64,000 bases of DNA from Bradyrhizobium xenonodulans (GCF_027594865.1 NZ_CP089391.1:3688501-3752500), one strand, 5' to 3'; shown: positions 17,597 to 26,292, counted from the stretch's first letter. Notes: generated by a model not told the origin, from the letters alone. Made by a program: numbers and translations.

Positions 17597-18244
17597 TTAC
17601 GGCCGGAGCGAATGCAGCACGAGATCGACGACATGGCGGCGGCGGGCGCGCTTGGCGGCCCGGCTCGACAGGTCCTTGCCGAAGATCGCCGACAGCGTCG
17701 GCGTATTGGAGAGATAGAAATAGCCGAGGCCGGCGATGGAGATATAGAGCTGGATCGGGTCGATCCCCTTGCGGAACACACCCGTTCGCACGCCCTCATG
17801 GAGAATGTGGGACACGCTCTTCACCAGCGGCGAATGCATGGCTTCCAGCCGGGTCGAGCCGCGGACGTGGCGGGCGCCGCCGCGGTTCTCGTCGTTCAGC
17901 AGCACGATGAAATCAGGGTTGTTGGCGAGATAATCGAACGAGGCCTCGATCAGCTTCCGGATCGCCTTTTCCGGCGGCAGGCCTTCGAGATTGAGCTGGC
18001 GCTCCTGCTCGCGGATATCGGCGTAAACCCATTCGAGCACGGCGAGATAGAGCGCGTCCTTGTCGCCGAAATAGTGGTAGACGAGCTGCTTGTTGACGCC
18101 GGCGCGCATCGCGATCTCGTCGACGCGGGCACCCGCAAAGCCGTGGCTGGCGAACTCCTGGCGCGCCGCGGTCAGCAGCTTCTTGCGGGTGGCGACGGGG
18201 TCGCGCCGCTGCGGCACGGTGTCGCCTGAACGTTTTGCGGGCAT
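17597..18244 (-). CDS. TetR/AcrR family regulator (RutR-like)
   Basis: 215 aa from the ATG at 18244. HTH at about residues 36-56 (ARVDEIAMRAGVNKQLVYHYF), then an all-helical ligand domain similar in layout to RutR, which binds pyrimidines. The longer GTG start at 18265 would overlap the half-degenerate operator at 18247-18262, so the internal ATG is preferred. It sits between the ABC operon and the divergent binding-protein gene and is flanked by the two operator candidates, so autoregulation plus control of the transporter is the natural reading. Confidence 0.88.
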   Translation of the reverse strand: MPAKRSGDTVPQRRDPVATRKKLLTAARQEFASHGFAGARVDEIAMRAGVNKQLVYHYFGDKDALYLAVLEWVYADIREQERQLNLEGLPPEKAIRKLIEASFDYLANNPDFIVLLNDENRGGARHVRGSTRLEAMHSPLVKSVSHILHEGVRTGVFRKGIDPIQLYISIAGLGYFYLSNTPTLSAIFGKDLSSRAAKRARRRHVVDLVLHSLRP

Positions 18245-18246
18245 TT

Positions 18247-18262
18247 CCAACCAAACAGTTGA
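18247..18262. promoter_or_regulatory. Degenerate copy of the TetR operator
   Basis: Read on the minus strand it is TCAACT-GTTT-GGTTGG, matching 10 of 12 half-site positions of TCAACC-N4-GGTTGA. It covers the TetR translation start region and faces the binding-protein gene about 80 bp away. Confidence 0.5.
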
Positions 18263-18344
18263 CAAGTGGAGGGCGGGCTTGTTGCATTGGTATCCTCACA
18301 CGGGGAGAGCGACAAGCCGGGTCGCTGGCATGAGGAGAGATGCG

Positions 18345-19349
18345 ATGAAGCGTTTGCAGGCGGCTGTTGTGGCGCTCATGCTCGGTCTGCCGGCGGTGCC
18401 GGCGAGCGCTGGCGAGGCGGTCAATCTGATCCTGAACTGGACGCCGACGGCCGACCATTCGCCGTTCTATTACGCGAAGGCGCAAGGCTGGTACGAGAAG
18501 GCGGGGATCGACCTGACCATCGAGGTCGGCAAGGGCTCCGGCGTCTCCGCCGCCAAGGTCGGCTCCGGCGGCTCGCCCTTCGGCATCGCCGATCTCGCCA
18601 CCATGCTGGTGGCGAAAAGCAAAGGCGCGGACGACGTCGCGCTGATGAGCATCTACGCCAACACCGGACAGACGTTCTACTGGCTGAAGAGCTACGGCGT
18701 GAACGGCGTGAAGGACTTTGCCGGCCACAAGATCGGCAATCCGCCCGGCGATGCTTCGCGCGTGATGTGGCCGGCCTTTGCGAAGGCCGCAGGACTCGCG
18801 CCCGATGCCGTCAGCTTCGTCAATATCGGGCCGACCGCGAAGATCGCAGGCTTGAAGAGCCACACGGTCGACATCATCAGCGACTTCTACAACGAGCACG
18901 ATCTGAAGGTGATCGAGTTCGGACAGGACCTCGGCTACGTCAACTGGAAGGACATCGGGCTCAATCCTTACGGCAACTCGCTGATCGTCAACGGTGCCTA
19001 TCTCCAGAAGAATCCGAAGCTCGTCGAGGAATTCGTGCGCATGTCGCAGAAGGCCTTTGCGGCCTGCGTCGCCGACGCTACGCCGTGCCTGGAGGCGCTG
19101 CTCGACCAGGTCTCCGGTCTCGACCAGGCCAACCAGGAGCGCCAGTGGGAGCGCATCAAGTATTTGATGACGGACGAGTTCACGACCACCAAGGGTCTCG
19201 GCTGGATCGACGGCGAGCGGATGAAGAAGGATTACGAGCTGGTCCAGACCTATCTCGGCATGGAGAAGCCGTTCGACGTGACGACGGTGTTCACGACGAA
19301 GATGCTGGACCCGAGCGTCAAGATGGATGCGAGCAAGGTGAAGAAGTAG
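18345..19349 (+). CDS. ABC transporter substrate-binding protein (NMT1/THI5-like)
   Basis: 334 aa periplasmic protein with a signal peptide (cleavage after PASAG, about 23). NMT1-type fold: LNWTPTADHSPFYYAKAQGWYEKAGI, then a GSGVSAAKVGSGGS loop as in ThiY/SsuA families that bind thiamine precursors, pyrimidines or sulfonates. GAGGAG precedes the ATG at 18345 by 7 nt. It is the partner of the permease and ATPase encoded divergently. With a RutR-like regulator nearby, a pyrimidine- or heterocycle-like ligand is possible but unproven. Confidence 0.92.
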   Translation: MKRLQAAVVALMLGLPAVPASAGEAVNLILNWTPTADHSPFYYAKAQGWYEKAGIDLTIEVGKGSGVSAAKVGSGGSPFGIADLATMLVAKSKGADDVALMSIYANTGQTFYWLKSYGVNGVKDFAGHKIGNPPGDASRVMWPAFAKAAGLAPDAVSFVNIGPTAKIAGLKSHTVDIISDFYNEHDLKVIEFGQDLGYVNWKDIGLNPYGNSLIVNGAYLQKNPKLVEEFVRMSQKAFAACVADATPCLEALLDQVSGLDQANQERQWERIKYLMTDEFTTTKGLGWIDGERMKKDYELVQTYLGMEKPFDVTTVFTTKMLDPSVKMDASKVKK

Positions 19350-19372
19350 GGGGCGCTCGCCCACACACCGGT

Positions 19373-19478
19373 GTCATGCCCCGCGCCGGCGGGGCATCCA
19401 GTACGCCGCGGCCCATCGGTTCAATCACAACCGTCTCGGAGTACTGGGCGGATTCGCCCGGTCAAGCCGGGCGGTGAC
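19373..19478. repeat. Intergenic palindromic repeat (GTCATGCCCCGC...GCGGTGAC)
   Basis: A long imperfect inverted repeat: GTCATGCCCCGC and ATCCAGTAC on the left pair with GTACTGG and GGGCGGTGAC on the right. I recognise the phrase around ATCCAGTACGCCGCGGCC as part of a many-copy Bradyrhizobium repeat. It fills most of the space between the binding-protein gene and minC. Confidence 0.7.
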
Positions 19479-19581
19479 AGCTGTCCGCTGGGCGTGGGCC
19501 CCCGTCGACTATCGGCCAAGGCCGTTGCGCTCGGCGAGCCCGCCCCAGCTGGCCCATCCCCCACGTAACCCCACGGAGAAA

Positions 19582-19628
19582 TTAACCGGCCGTTAACCAT
19601 ATCCGCCGCATCGTTAACCATTCAATAA
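19582..19628 (+). promoter_or_regulatory. CtrA-type boxes upstream of minCDE
   Basis: A perfect TTAA-CCGGCCG-TTAA (19582-19596), then TTAACCAT at 19593 and again at 19614, the latter in TTAA-N7-ATAA (19614-19628). The two TTAACCAT copies are 21 bp apart, two helical turns. The consensus of the cell-cycle regulator CtrA is TTAA-N7-TTAA, extended TTAACCAT. The boxes end 20 bp before minC. Confidence 0.72.
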
Positions 19629-19648
19629 CAGGGAACGAGTCGGCCGCT

Positions 19649-20347
19649 ATGGAGGCTGCAGCAAAAGTCCAACGCCAAATGGTGCGCCTGCGCGGGCGCT
19701 CCTATGTGGCCTTCGTGTTCGTGCCGACGGTTCCGATCCAGGACTGGCTGCAGGAAATCGACACCACCATCGCCCGCTCGCCCGGCTTCTTCGCCGGCCG
19801 GCCCGTGGTGATCGACCTGTCCTCGGTCGATCTCAGCCAGTCCGGCATCGGCCATCTGCTCACCAGCCTTCAGGACCGCAACATCCGCGTGCTCGGCATC
19901 GAGGGCGTGGAGGAGGGCCGTCTGACGCCGATGATGCCGCCGCTGCTGTCGGGCGGGCGCAGCTGCGTGGTCGAGCCGAGTGCGCCGAAGAAGGCCGAAG
20001 CGAAGGCCGAGGCCAAGCCGACCTCGCTGCTGCTCGAGACCCCCGTCCGCTCCGGCCAGACCGTGATCTTCCCGGAAGGCGACGTCACCATTTTGGGCTC
20101 GGTCGGCTCCGGCGCGGAGGTCGTCGCCGGCGGCTCGATCCACATCTACGGCGCGCTGCGCGGCCGCGCCATGGCCGGCGTGAACGGTCACACGAGCGCG
20201 CGCATCTATTGCCAGAAGATCGAGGCCGAACTGCTTGCAATCGATGGGTTTTATCAGACTGCCGACGACATCGATGCCGCCTTGCGCGGCCGGCCTGCCC
20301 AGGCCTGGCTGCAGGGCAACACCATGCGAATTACTGCGCTGAACTGA
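19649..20347 (+). CDS. minC: Septum site-determining protein MinC
   Basis: 232 aa inhibitor of FtsZ assembly. N-terminal domain (about 1-110) contacts FtsZ; a Lys/Ala linker (KKAEAKAEAK) follows; the C-terminal beta-helix (about 130-225) carries VRSGQ and the glycine ladder GSVGSGAEVVAGGSIHIYGALRGRA that dimerises and binds MinD. First gene of minCDE. CtrA-type boxes immediately upstream suggest cell-cycle control. Confidence 0.95.
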   Translation: MEAAAKVQRQMVRLRGRSYVAFVFVPTVPIQDWLQEIDTTIARSPGFFAGRPVVIDLSSVDLSQSGIGHLLTSLQDRNIRVLGIEGVEEGRLTPMMPPLLSGGRSCVVEPSAPKKAEAKAEAKPTSLLLETPVRSGQTVIFPEGDVTILGSVGSGAEVVAGGSIHIYGALRGRAMAGVNGHTSARIYCQKIEAELLAIDGFYQTADDIDAALRGRPAQAWLQGNTMRITALN

Positions 20348-20366
20348 CCAGAAGGAGATATTTGAG

Positions 20367-21182
20367 ATGGCCAAGGTACTGGTCGTGACATCAGGCAAGG
20401 GCGGCGTCGGCAAGACCACGACGACCGCCGCACTAGGAGCTGCCCTGGCGCAGCGCGGCGACAAGGTCGTCGTCGTCGATTTCGACGTCGGCCTGCGCAA
20501 CCTCGACCTCGTGATGGGCGCCGAACGCCGCGTCGTGTTCGACCTCATCAACGTGGTGCAGGGCGTCGCCAAGCTCCCGCAGGCGCTGATCAAGGACAAG
20601 CGGCTGGAGAACCTCTGGCTGCTGCCGGCATCGCAGACCCGCGACAAGGACGCGCTGACCGAAGAGGGCGTCGGCAAGGTCATCGACGATCTGCGCAGCC
20701 GCTTCGACTGGGTGATCTGCGACAGCCCGGCCGGCATCGAGCGCGGCGCCTCCATGGCCATGCGCTTTGCCGACGAGGCCGTCATCGTCACCAATCCGGA
20801 AGTTTCCTCGGTGCGCGATTCCGACCGCATCATCGGCATGCTCGATTCCAAGACCGTGCGGGCCGAGAAGGGCGAGCGGGTCGAGAAGCACATTCTCATC
20901 ACCCGCTACGATCCCTCCCGCGCCGCGCGCGGCGAGATGCTGACCATCGAGGACATCCTCGAAATCCTCGCAACGCCCTTGCTCGGCATCATCCCCGAGA
21001 GCCAGGACGTGCTGCGCGCCTCCAATGTCGGCACGCCGGTGACGCTGTCGAACGCCGAAGGCGCACCCGCGCGGGCCTATATCGACGCGGCGCGGCGGCT
21101 GTGCGGCGACACCGTGCCGATGCAGGTGCCGACCGAGCGCAAGGGCTTCATGGATCGTCTGCTGCGACGGAGGGCTGCATGA
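20367..21182 (+). CDS. minD: Septum site-determining ATPase MinD
   Basis: 271 aa deviant Walker A ATPase ([15 protein letters not shown], about 9-23), with [10 protein letters not shown] and the Walker B-like [12 protein letters not shown]. The C-terminal amphipathic helix [13 protein letters not shown] is the membrane-targeting sequence. It recruits MinC to the membrane and is driven off by MinE. AGAAGGAGAT precedes the ATG. Its TGA overlaps the minE start. Confidence 0.97.
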   Translation: MAKVLVVTSGKGGVGKTTTTAALGAALAQRGDKVVVVDFDVGLRNLDLVMGAERRVVFDLINVVQGVAKLPQALIKDKRLENLWLLPASQTRDKDALTEEGVGKVIDDLRSRFDWVICDSPAGIERGASMAMRFADEAVIVTNPEVSSVRDSDRIIGMLDSKTVRAEKGERVEKHILITRYDPSRAARGEMLTIEDILEILATPLLGIIPESQDVLRASNVGTPVTLSNAEGAPARAYIDAARRLCGDTVPMQVPTERKGFMDRLLRRRAA

Positions 21183-21463
21183 GCATGGGTCTGCTTCGGC
21201 TTCTCCGCGGCAACAAGGCCTCGTCTGCTCCCGTCGCTCGCGAACGGTTGCAGATCCTGCTTGCGCATGAGCGCGGCATGCGTGGCCAGCCCGATCTGCT
21301 CGGCGTGCTGCGTGAGGAAATTCTCGCCGTCGTGTCCAGGCACGTCACGCTGGATCCGACCAAGGTCATCGTTCGTCTCGAGCGCGGCGACGAGGTGTCG
21401 ACCCTGGAGGTCGACATCGAGGTGCCCAACGATTTCGAGCGCAAGCGCGTGGCGGTCGCGTAG
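21179..21463 (+). CDS. minE: Cell division topological specificity factor MinE
   Basis: 94 aa, start ATG overlapping the minD stop (ATGA). N-terminal amphipathic stretch MGLLRLLRG and [13 protein letters not shown] form the anti-MinCD/membrane region; the C-terminal half ([15 protein letters not shown]..., VEVPND-like end) is the topological specificity domain. It stimulates MinD ATPase to set pole-to-pole oscillation. The operon ends at a strong hairpin. Confidence 0.96.
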   Translation: MSMGLLRLLRGNKASSAPVARERLQILLAHERGMRGQPDLLGVLREEILAVVSRHVTLDPTKVIVRLERGDEVSTLEVDIEVPNDFERKRVAVA

Positions 21464-21501
21464 GGGACGCGGCTGACGACGGCCCATTTTGGGGTGGGTG
21501 A

Positions 21502-21534
21502 GAAGGCGGTCCGCCGGGCATGGCGGGCCGCCTT
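21502..21534 (+). terminator. Terminator of the minCDE operon
   Basis: GAAGGCGG and CCGCCTTC, continued by CCGCC and GGCGG, make a 13-bp stem with one mismatch and a 6-nt loop, followed by GTCGTTTGG. It lies 38 nt after the minE stop. Confidence 0.72.
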
Positions 21535-21672
21535 CGTCGTTTGGCTGTTCAAGTTCCCAGGGCGCCGATGTGATCGGCGGAGGGCGGAACGGGACCTGCG
21601 GCGAGATCGTTTTCAGAGACCCGTGGAGCGCCGAGCCGGGCGCCGCGGTGTCCTTCAAGCGGGAGAGCGCCC

Positions 21673-21858
21673 ATGATGTCCGAGGTCCAGGTCCACACCG
21701 TCGCGCGGCAGATGCTGGAACAGCACGGTTTTGCGGCGATCGCGAAGGCTGCCGAACAGGCACAGGCTTGCGAGGGACGCGGCGAGGCCGACGAGGCCAG
21801 GGAATGGCGTCACATCGCCGACGCGATGAAGATCATACGCGGTCCGCATCAGAGCTGA
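21673..21858 (+). CDS. Small hypothetical protein
   Basis: 61 aa soluble helical protein (VARQMLEQHGFAAIAKAAEQAQACE), acidic in the middle. GGGAG precedes the ATG. No family recognised, but its codon use is normal and it resembles small conserved proteins of Bradyrhizobium. Confidence 0.6.
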   Translation: MMSEVQVHTVARQMLEQHGFAAIAKAAEQAQACEGRGEADEAREWRHIADAMKIIRGPHQS

Positions 21859-21880
21859 CACCCGCGGAGCCCGAGCGCGC

Positions 21881-22132
21881 TCAGCGCTCCCCGCGATTCT
21901 CGCCTTGCTGCGAAGTGCGATTCCGCGTCTGCGGCTGGCCGCGCTCGCCCATCTCCTTGCAGGGGAGCGGCTCCCACGATCCATCAGGCGCCTGCTGATA
22001 AGCGCTACACGATGACGACGAGGTCGATTTGTCCTCGCCCTTCTGGGCGTCGGAGTTCTTTGCCAGTGCCGGGGCGGTCAGCGCCATGGCGGCTGCGAAT
22101 GCGCCGGCGAAAACGACATGGATAATCCGCAT
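21881..22132 (-). CDS. Small secreted hypothetical protein
   Basis: 83 aa with a clear signal peptide (MRIIHVVFAGAFAAAMALT, cleavage after ALA). The mature part is short and polar, with two Cys (SSCSAYQQAPDGSWEPLPC) that could form a disulfide. AAGGAG lies upstream of the ATG at 22132. Unknown function; periplasmic. Confidence 0.68.
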   Translation of the reverse strand: MRIIHVVFAGAFAAAMALTAPALAKNSDAQKGEDKSTSSSSCSAYQQAPDGSWEPLPCKEMGERGQPQTRNRTSQQGENRGER

Positions 22133-22259
22133 GAGGTTCTCCTTTTCGATTTCGAAGAGGCCCCGCATGCTGGCAAAAATTGTGACAATTGTTAGCCACG
22201 ACGGCGCGTCCGCCGTCGCGTGCTTAACGCTGAGAAAACCGGCTTGCTAGCCGCCCTTG

Positions 22260-22649
22260 TTAGCCGCCCTTGGCGCGGATCAGGCCGGCGAGGTTGACCT
22301 TCTGCGCCTCGCACCAGCCGGGCATGCCGAGGCGGCGCTGGTCCATGTCGGTCGCCTGGGTCGCGACCGCGACCTCGGCCATCAGATCGTCGTCCTGCTT
22401 CTCGCCCATCTTGCCGCCGGTGTGCATCCAGGCGATCGCCTTGCGCACCTTTTCCGTGGTGCCGTCGGGCAGCTGCATCTGCTGCGCCTTCTGCACGAGG
22501 TCCTGATAGACGAGATCGGTGTTGGGGCACTCGACCCTGGCGGCGAAGGCCTGCAAGACCATCGTCACATAGGTCGAGCGCGAATGGTCTGCCGCCTGGG
22601 CGGGGGCGGCGAGCAGTAACAGGCCTGCCATCAGGAAACGGGTGCGCAT
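22260..22649 (-). CDS. Secreted hypothetical protein
   Basis: 129 aa with a signal peptide (FLMAGLLLLAAPAQA, cleavage near AADH). The mature domain has a helical pattern and two Cys (VECPN, PGWCEA). GGAGGAG at about 22661 supports the ATG at 22649 rather than 22667. Family not recognised. A longer overlapping frame (22192-22767) is a shadow. Confidence 0.68.
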   Translation of the reverse strand: MRTRFLMAGLLLLAAPAQAADHSRSTYVTMVLQAFAARVECPNTDLVYQDLVQKAQQMQLPDGTTEKVRKAIAWMHTGGKMGEKQDDDLMAEVAVATQATDMDQRRLGMPGWCEAQKVNLAGLIRAKGG

Positions 22650-22779
22650 CCTCGGTATCTCCTCCATTTTTTTGGGAGGCTAGCGTCCGGCGGGCCGCTC
22701 CGCAATGGTGCCGGGACTGATTTGTCGCGCCCCGCTGCGGTGCGCTATCGTGGCCGTCCCCGGCCATCCGGAGAGCGAC

Positions 22780-23565
22780 ATGAGCCTGTTCAGCACGCCG
22801 TTCGATCCCGCAACCGACACGGCGCTCGTCACCGGCGCGGGCAACGGCATCGGCCGTGCGATCGCGCAGGCGCTGATCGGCGAGGGCGTCCGGACCGTGT
22901 TTGCCGATGTGAGCGCGGAACGGGTGAGTGCCGCGATCGCGGCGAGCAGCAGGCCTGAACTGGCCGTGCCGTGGGTCGGCGATCTCGCGAGGCTAGAGGC
23001 TTGCGATGAACTGCTGGCCGCCGCACAGGCGGCGCTCGGCGAGGTCTCGCATTTCGTGCACAGCGCATCGCCGCCGCGGCGCGAGGCCGACCACGCGCTC
23101 GCGGTCGATCGCAAGATCTGGCAGGAGATGCACGCCGTCAATCTCGACGCCGGATTTCACCTGGCACGCGCGATCGCCAAGCGCCTGATCGCGGCGAAAC
23201 GGCCCGGCTCGTTCCTGTTTCTCACCTCGCTGCATACGGGCACGCCGCGCAACCTGCCGCATTACTCGACCGCGAAGGCGGCCATGGCGATGCTGGTGAA
23301 GGAGCTCGCGAAGACGTTCGGACGTCACGACATCCGCGTCAATGCGCTGGTGCCCGGTGCGATCGCGGCCGGCGGGTTCGTGGCGGATGCCTCTTTGGCG
23401 ATGCACATTCCGCTCGGGCGCCTCGGCGAAGCCGAGGACCTCGCGCCGATGGCGCTCGCGGTGCTCTCGAACAAGCTGTCAGGCTACGTCACCGGCGCAG
23501 CCTTCGTCGTCGACGGCGGATTGTCGCTGACGAACTGGTTCGAGCCGCCGATGCTGGAAGAGTAG
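22780..23565 (+). CDS. SDR family oxidoreductase
   Basis: 261 aa classical short-chain dehydrogenase. Cofactor loop TGAGNGIGRA (about 18-27), active-site Ser in LTSLHTG, catalytic Y-x-x-x-K in HYSTAKAAMA (about 164-168), and the C-terminal VTGAAFVVDGGL. NAD versus NADP and substrate cannot be told. GAGAG lies upstream of the ATG at 22780. Confidence 0.9.
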   Translation: MSLFSTPFDPATDTALVTGAGNGIGRAIAQALIGEGVRTVFADVSAERVSAAIAASSRPELAVPWVGDLARLEACDELLAAAQAALGEVSHFVHSASPPRREADHALAVDRKIWQEMHAVNLDAGFHLARAIAKRLIAAKRPGSFLFLTSLHTGTPRNLPHYSTAKAAMAMLVKELAKTFGRHDIRVNALVPGAIAAGGFVADASLAMHIPLGRLGEAEDLAPMALAVLSNKLSGYVTGAAFVVDGGLSLTNWFEPPMLEE

Positions 23566-23796
23566 TTAGCGCTGCCAGGCCGGCACGGGATCGAGCGGGG
23601 TGCGATAGACCTCGTTGTGATCGCGATCGGTGACGCGCACCGCGCAACCCTTCTGCTGAAGCTCCGGCTTCACCTGCGACAGCTCGGTCGCCAATTGATC
23701 GGCGCGATCGGAAGCGACCTCGATGTCTTCGAGGATGATTCCACCCTGGTTCTTGAACTCTTCACCAACCACGAGATCGAAGGAATAGTAAGGCAT
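23566..23796 (-). CDS. DUF6894-type small protein
   Basis: 76 aa, beginning MPYYSFDLVVGEEFKNQGG and with the acidic strand-helix layout (ILEDIEVASDRADQLATEL) of DUF6894 proteins, which are numerous in Rhizobiales and of unknown function. Its stop directly abuts the SDR stop (convergent). Confidence 0.75.
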   Translation of the reverse strand: MPYYSFDLVVGEEFKNQGGIILEDIEVASDRADQLATELSQVKPELQQKGCAVRVTDRDHNEVYRTPLDPVPAWQR

Positions 23797-24163
23797 CCGA
23801 ATTCCCCGGTGTGACGATCTGAGCTTCGGTGGAAGTCTCAGCACATGTCGAATGGTACCACTGAGTCGATATCTATCGAAGGAACGGGCCGCGGAATCTC
23901 TGTGCTTATGGCGCAGAAATGATGTGCAACGGGCGGGTGCTTTAAGATTTTATTAAATATGTCGGCGTGATCATAAGGCATGGAATTGCAGCAGAACCGG
24001 GCTCCGGGAACCGGCAGCTGCAAGAGAAGGCCGCCGGCATAGATCCCGACGGCCTTTTCTCTTGACGGAAGACGATCGAGGCATCGGTCTCCGTAGTCAC
24101 CCGGACTCAACGCAACTTATCGAGTCGGACAGCTTGCGCGATGTTGCGACGGTGCGTCGGCGT
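23797..24163. other. Intergenic region with an unassigned terminator
   Basis: 367 bp, AT-richer than the surroundings (TTAAGATTTTATTAAATATG near 23941). No credible protein. Holds the hairpin at 24022-24063. A small RNA ending at that hairpin on the plus strand is possible but has no other support. Confidence 0.4.
24022..24063. terminator. Bidirectional-looking terminator hairpin
   Basis: AAGAGAAGGCCG pairs, with a two-base bulge, with CGGCCTTTTCTCTT. The T-rich side faces the plus strand; on the minus strand it lies 100 nt after the stop of the coiled-coil protein gene and may terminate it. Confidence 0.6.
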
Positions 24164-25225
24164 CTAGCGCAACGGCATCGGCGGACGCACGACCGGTCCG
24201 TCATCATCGGCGACGGCCTGCGTCGTGGTCACAGGTGCGGCCGGCGGCGGGACTGCGGCAGCCTGTGACGGCGGAGGTGCGAGCGGTGCGGGCGCGAGCG
24301 GTGCAGGCGAATAAGCCGGCATGTAAGTGTGCGACACGACCGGCTTCGGCTTGCGAACCGGCGGCGGCGCTGGCGCCGCAGCTCGCGGCGGGAGCGCCGA
24401 TGTGCGCGCGCGCGGATCGACAGGCTTGACCTCAGCCGCCGGCTTCGGTGCCGGGGGCTTTGCCATTTCGCGCGCCATCTGCTCCTGTCCGGCTTTCAGC
24501 TCGGCAATGTTCGCCTTGAGCGTTTCGATCTGCTGCGCCATCGCGGCGAGATCGCGCGTCATCGATTCCACCGACTGCGCTGTGTCGGGCAGAGCTGCGG
24601 CGGGCGCGGCTGCTGCAACCTGAGTCGCAGGCGGCGGCGCAGGTTGATCGGCTGGAGTTTGCGGCGCAGACGGCTCGACCGTTTGATCCGTCGCAGTCTG
24701 CTCCGTCGGCGCAGCCTGTGCGGCGGCGACCGGCGCGGTCTGCGATGTCGCAGGCAGCAGCGACGTCAAGGCGGGCGTCCATTGCGCAAGCATCTGCTTT
24801 GCGGTGTCGCCGTGCTTCTCCCAGGCGATGGTGGCGGCCGCGCTGCCGCCCGCGAACAGGAACGTGACGAATGCGCCGCGCAGCCACTTGCGCGCGGCGG
24901 ATCGCTTCCGCCTGACCGGGCTATCGCTTGCTGCAACACGCACGGCGGTGTCGAAGGAGGGCGCCGCCGCCTGAGGCTCGGCGACAGGACTGAATTTCGG
25001 CTCCGGATTTGCTTTGGGCCCCGGCGCGAATTTCGGCTCTGCACGGCTCACGATTTGCGGCGCCAGCGCGGGCGCAACGCTGATCGGGCGCGAGGTCAGC
25101 ACCATGTCGGGCGGAATCTGAACTGCGTCGTGCGGATCGTTGTCCTTGTCGTGCGGATCGTTGCCCTTGACCGTGTCCTTCACGATCTCATCGACGATTT
25201 GCCTGGAGTTCAGCGTCGCGAGCAT
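24164..25225 (-). CDS. Single-pass membrane protein with Pro/Ala-rich and coiled-coil regions
   Basis: 353 aa. Cytoplasmic N-terminus with HDKDNDPHD, basic stretch RRKRSAARKWLRG, one TM helix (about 118-136), the motif MLAQWTPAL just outside, a long Pro/Ala/Thr linker, a coiled coil (SVESMTRDLAAMAQQIETLK, about 245-285) and a Pro-rich C-terminus. Architecture and order match the protein at 45526-46512, so the two are probably paralogues. The start is the ATG at 25225 behind GGGAGC. Unknown role, probably in the envelope. Confidence 0.72.
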   Translation of the reverse strand: MLATLNSRQIVDEIVKDTVKGNDPHDKDNDPHDAVQIPPDMVLTSRPISVAPALAPQIVSRAEPKFAPGPKANPEPKFSPVAEPQAAAPSFDTAVRVAASDSPVRRKRSAARKWLRGAFVTFLFAGGSAAATIAWEKHGDTAKQMLAQWTPALTSLLPATSQTAPVAAAQAAPTEQTATDQTVEPSAPQTPADQPAPPPATQVAAAAPAAALPDTAQSVESMTRDLAAMAQQIETLKANIAELKAGQEQMAREMAKPPAPKPAAEVKPVDPRARTSALPPRAAAPAPPPVRKPKPVVSHTYMPAYSPAPLAPAPLAPPPSQAAAVPPPAAPVTTTQAVADDDGPVVRPPMPLR

Positions 25226-25524
25226 CGCAGCTCCCTTATGAAGACCTGGTGTTTCAAGTGTAGGTCGTCCGCATTGGCGCGAGCCGATCTGTTGAGGTGA
25301 GTCCACCCAAAAACTGCTGAGGTTGGCCCCATGGCGCACGAGTCCAGCCGCGTTTGACCAAAGCAAGGCGAGGGGATGGAGATGATGCGACGCTCTTCTG
25401 CCGTTTGTGGTGATGGAACCCATTTTGTCGAACACGCGCACGTGTTCCGCGCTGCCTTGTTTCCAGCACGATTTGGGCAGAATCTGGCGAGGCTGGGGGC
25501 GCTGCCATTAGCTATCGGGGGCCG

Positions 25525-26181
25525 GTGGTGCCAAGATCCTTATTCGCCTTATTCGTCGTTGCCTTGCTGCCGCTCGGGGGCTGCATGCAGACGACGCTTT
25601 CTCCATCGACGGATGCGAGCATGACGGCGCGCGACCGTCAGTTGCTGGCGCATACGCCTTACGCGAAGGCCCAAGTGCCCGAGCAGTTTCTCCGCCACAT
25701 CGTCGATTATCCGCGCAAGGAGCAGCCGGGCACGATCCTGGTCGATACCGATGCGCGCTATCTCTATTTCGTGCTGCCCGAGGGCAAGGCGATCCGCTAC
25801 GGCGTCGCGGTCGGCGAGGAAGCCATGGCCTTCTCGGGCGTCGCGCGCGTCGGGCGTCTGGCGGAATGGCCCGACTGGGTTCCGACGGCGGACATCCAGG
25901 CGCGGCTCGGACCGTATCCGGCGCGCGTCGCCGGCGGCCCCGCCAATCCGCTGGGTGCGCGCGGTATTTATCTCTATACCGGCAACAAGGACACGCTCTA
26001 TCGCATCCACGGCACCAACCAGCCCGAATATATCGGGCAGGCGATCTCGTCCGGCTGCATCCGGATGCGCAACGAGGACGTGATCGATCTGTTCGACCGG
26101 GTGAAGCTGAATTCGATGGTCGTGGTGCTGCCGCCCGGACAGAGCGCGCAGGTCGAGGCAGGCCGAAGTTGGCGCGGGTGA
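25525..26181 (+). CDS. L,D-transpeptidase (YkuD) lipoprotein
   Basis: 218 aa with a lipobox (LPLGGC, Cys at about 20). YkuD catalytic domain: the conserved His is in RIHGTNQPEYIG and the nucleophile Cys in SSGCIRMRNEDVIDL (H-x14-17-S-x-G-C-x-R). These enzymes make 3-3 peptidoglycan cross-links or attach proteins to it. GTG start. Complete and of usual length for the short rhizobial members. Confidence 0.92.
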   Translation: MVPRSLFALFVVALLPLGGCMQTTLSPSTDASMTARDRQLLAHTPYAKAQVPEQFLRHIVDYPRKEQPGTILVDTDARYLYFVLPEGKAIRYGVAVGEEAMAFSGVARVGRLAEWPDWVPTADIQARLGPYPARVAGGPANPLGARGIYLYTGNKDTLYRIHGTNQPEYIGQAISSGCIRMRNEDVIDLFDRVKLNSMVVVLPPGQSAQVEAGRSWRG

Positions 26182-26292
26182 GGCGTGCGGGCGTGAAACG
26201 CCCGGCGCGCTGCTTGCCGACAATTTTATCTATTGTCTTGCGCGGGCCGTAACGGTTCGCCTCTAGCGTGCAGCGAGCAAGGGGTTGCTCGC

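Noticed and set aside
23838..24110. 90-aa minus-strand frame
   Set aside because: Spans the terminator hairpin, has no Shine-Dalgarno and no protein-like pattern.
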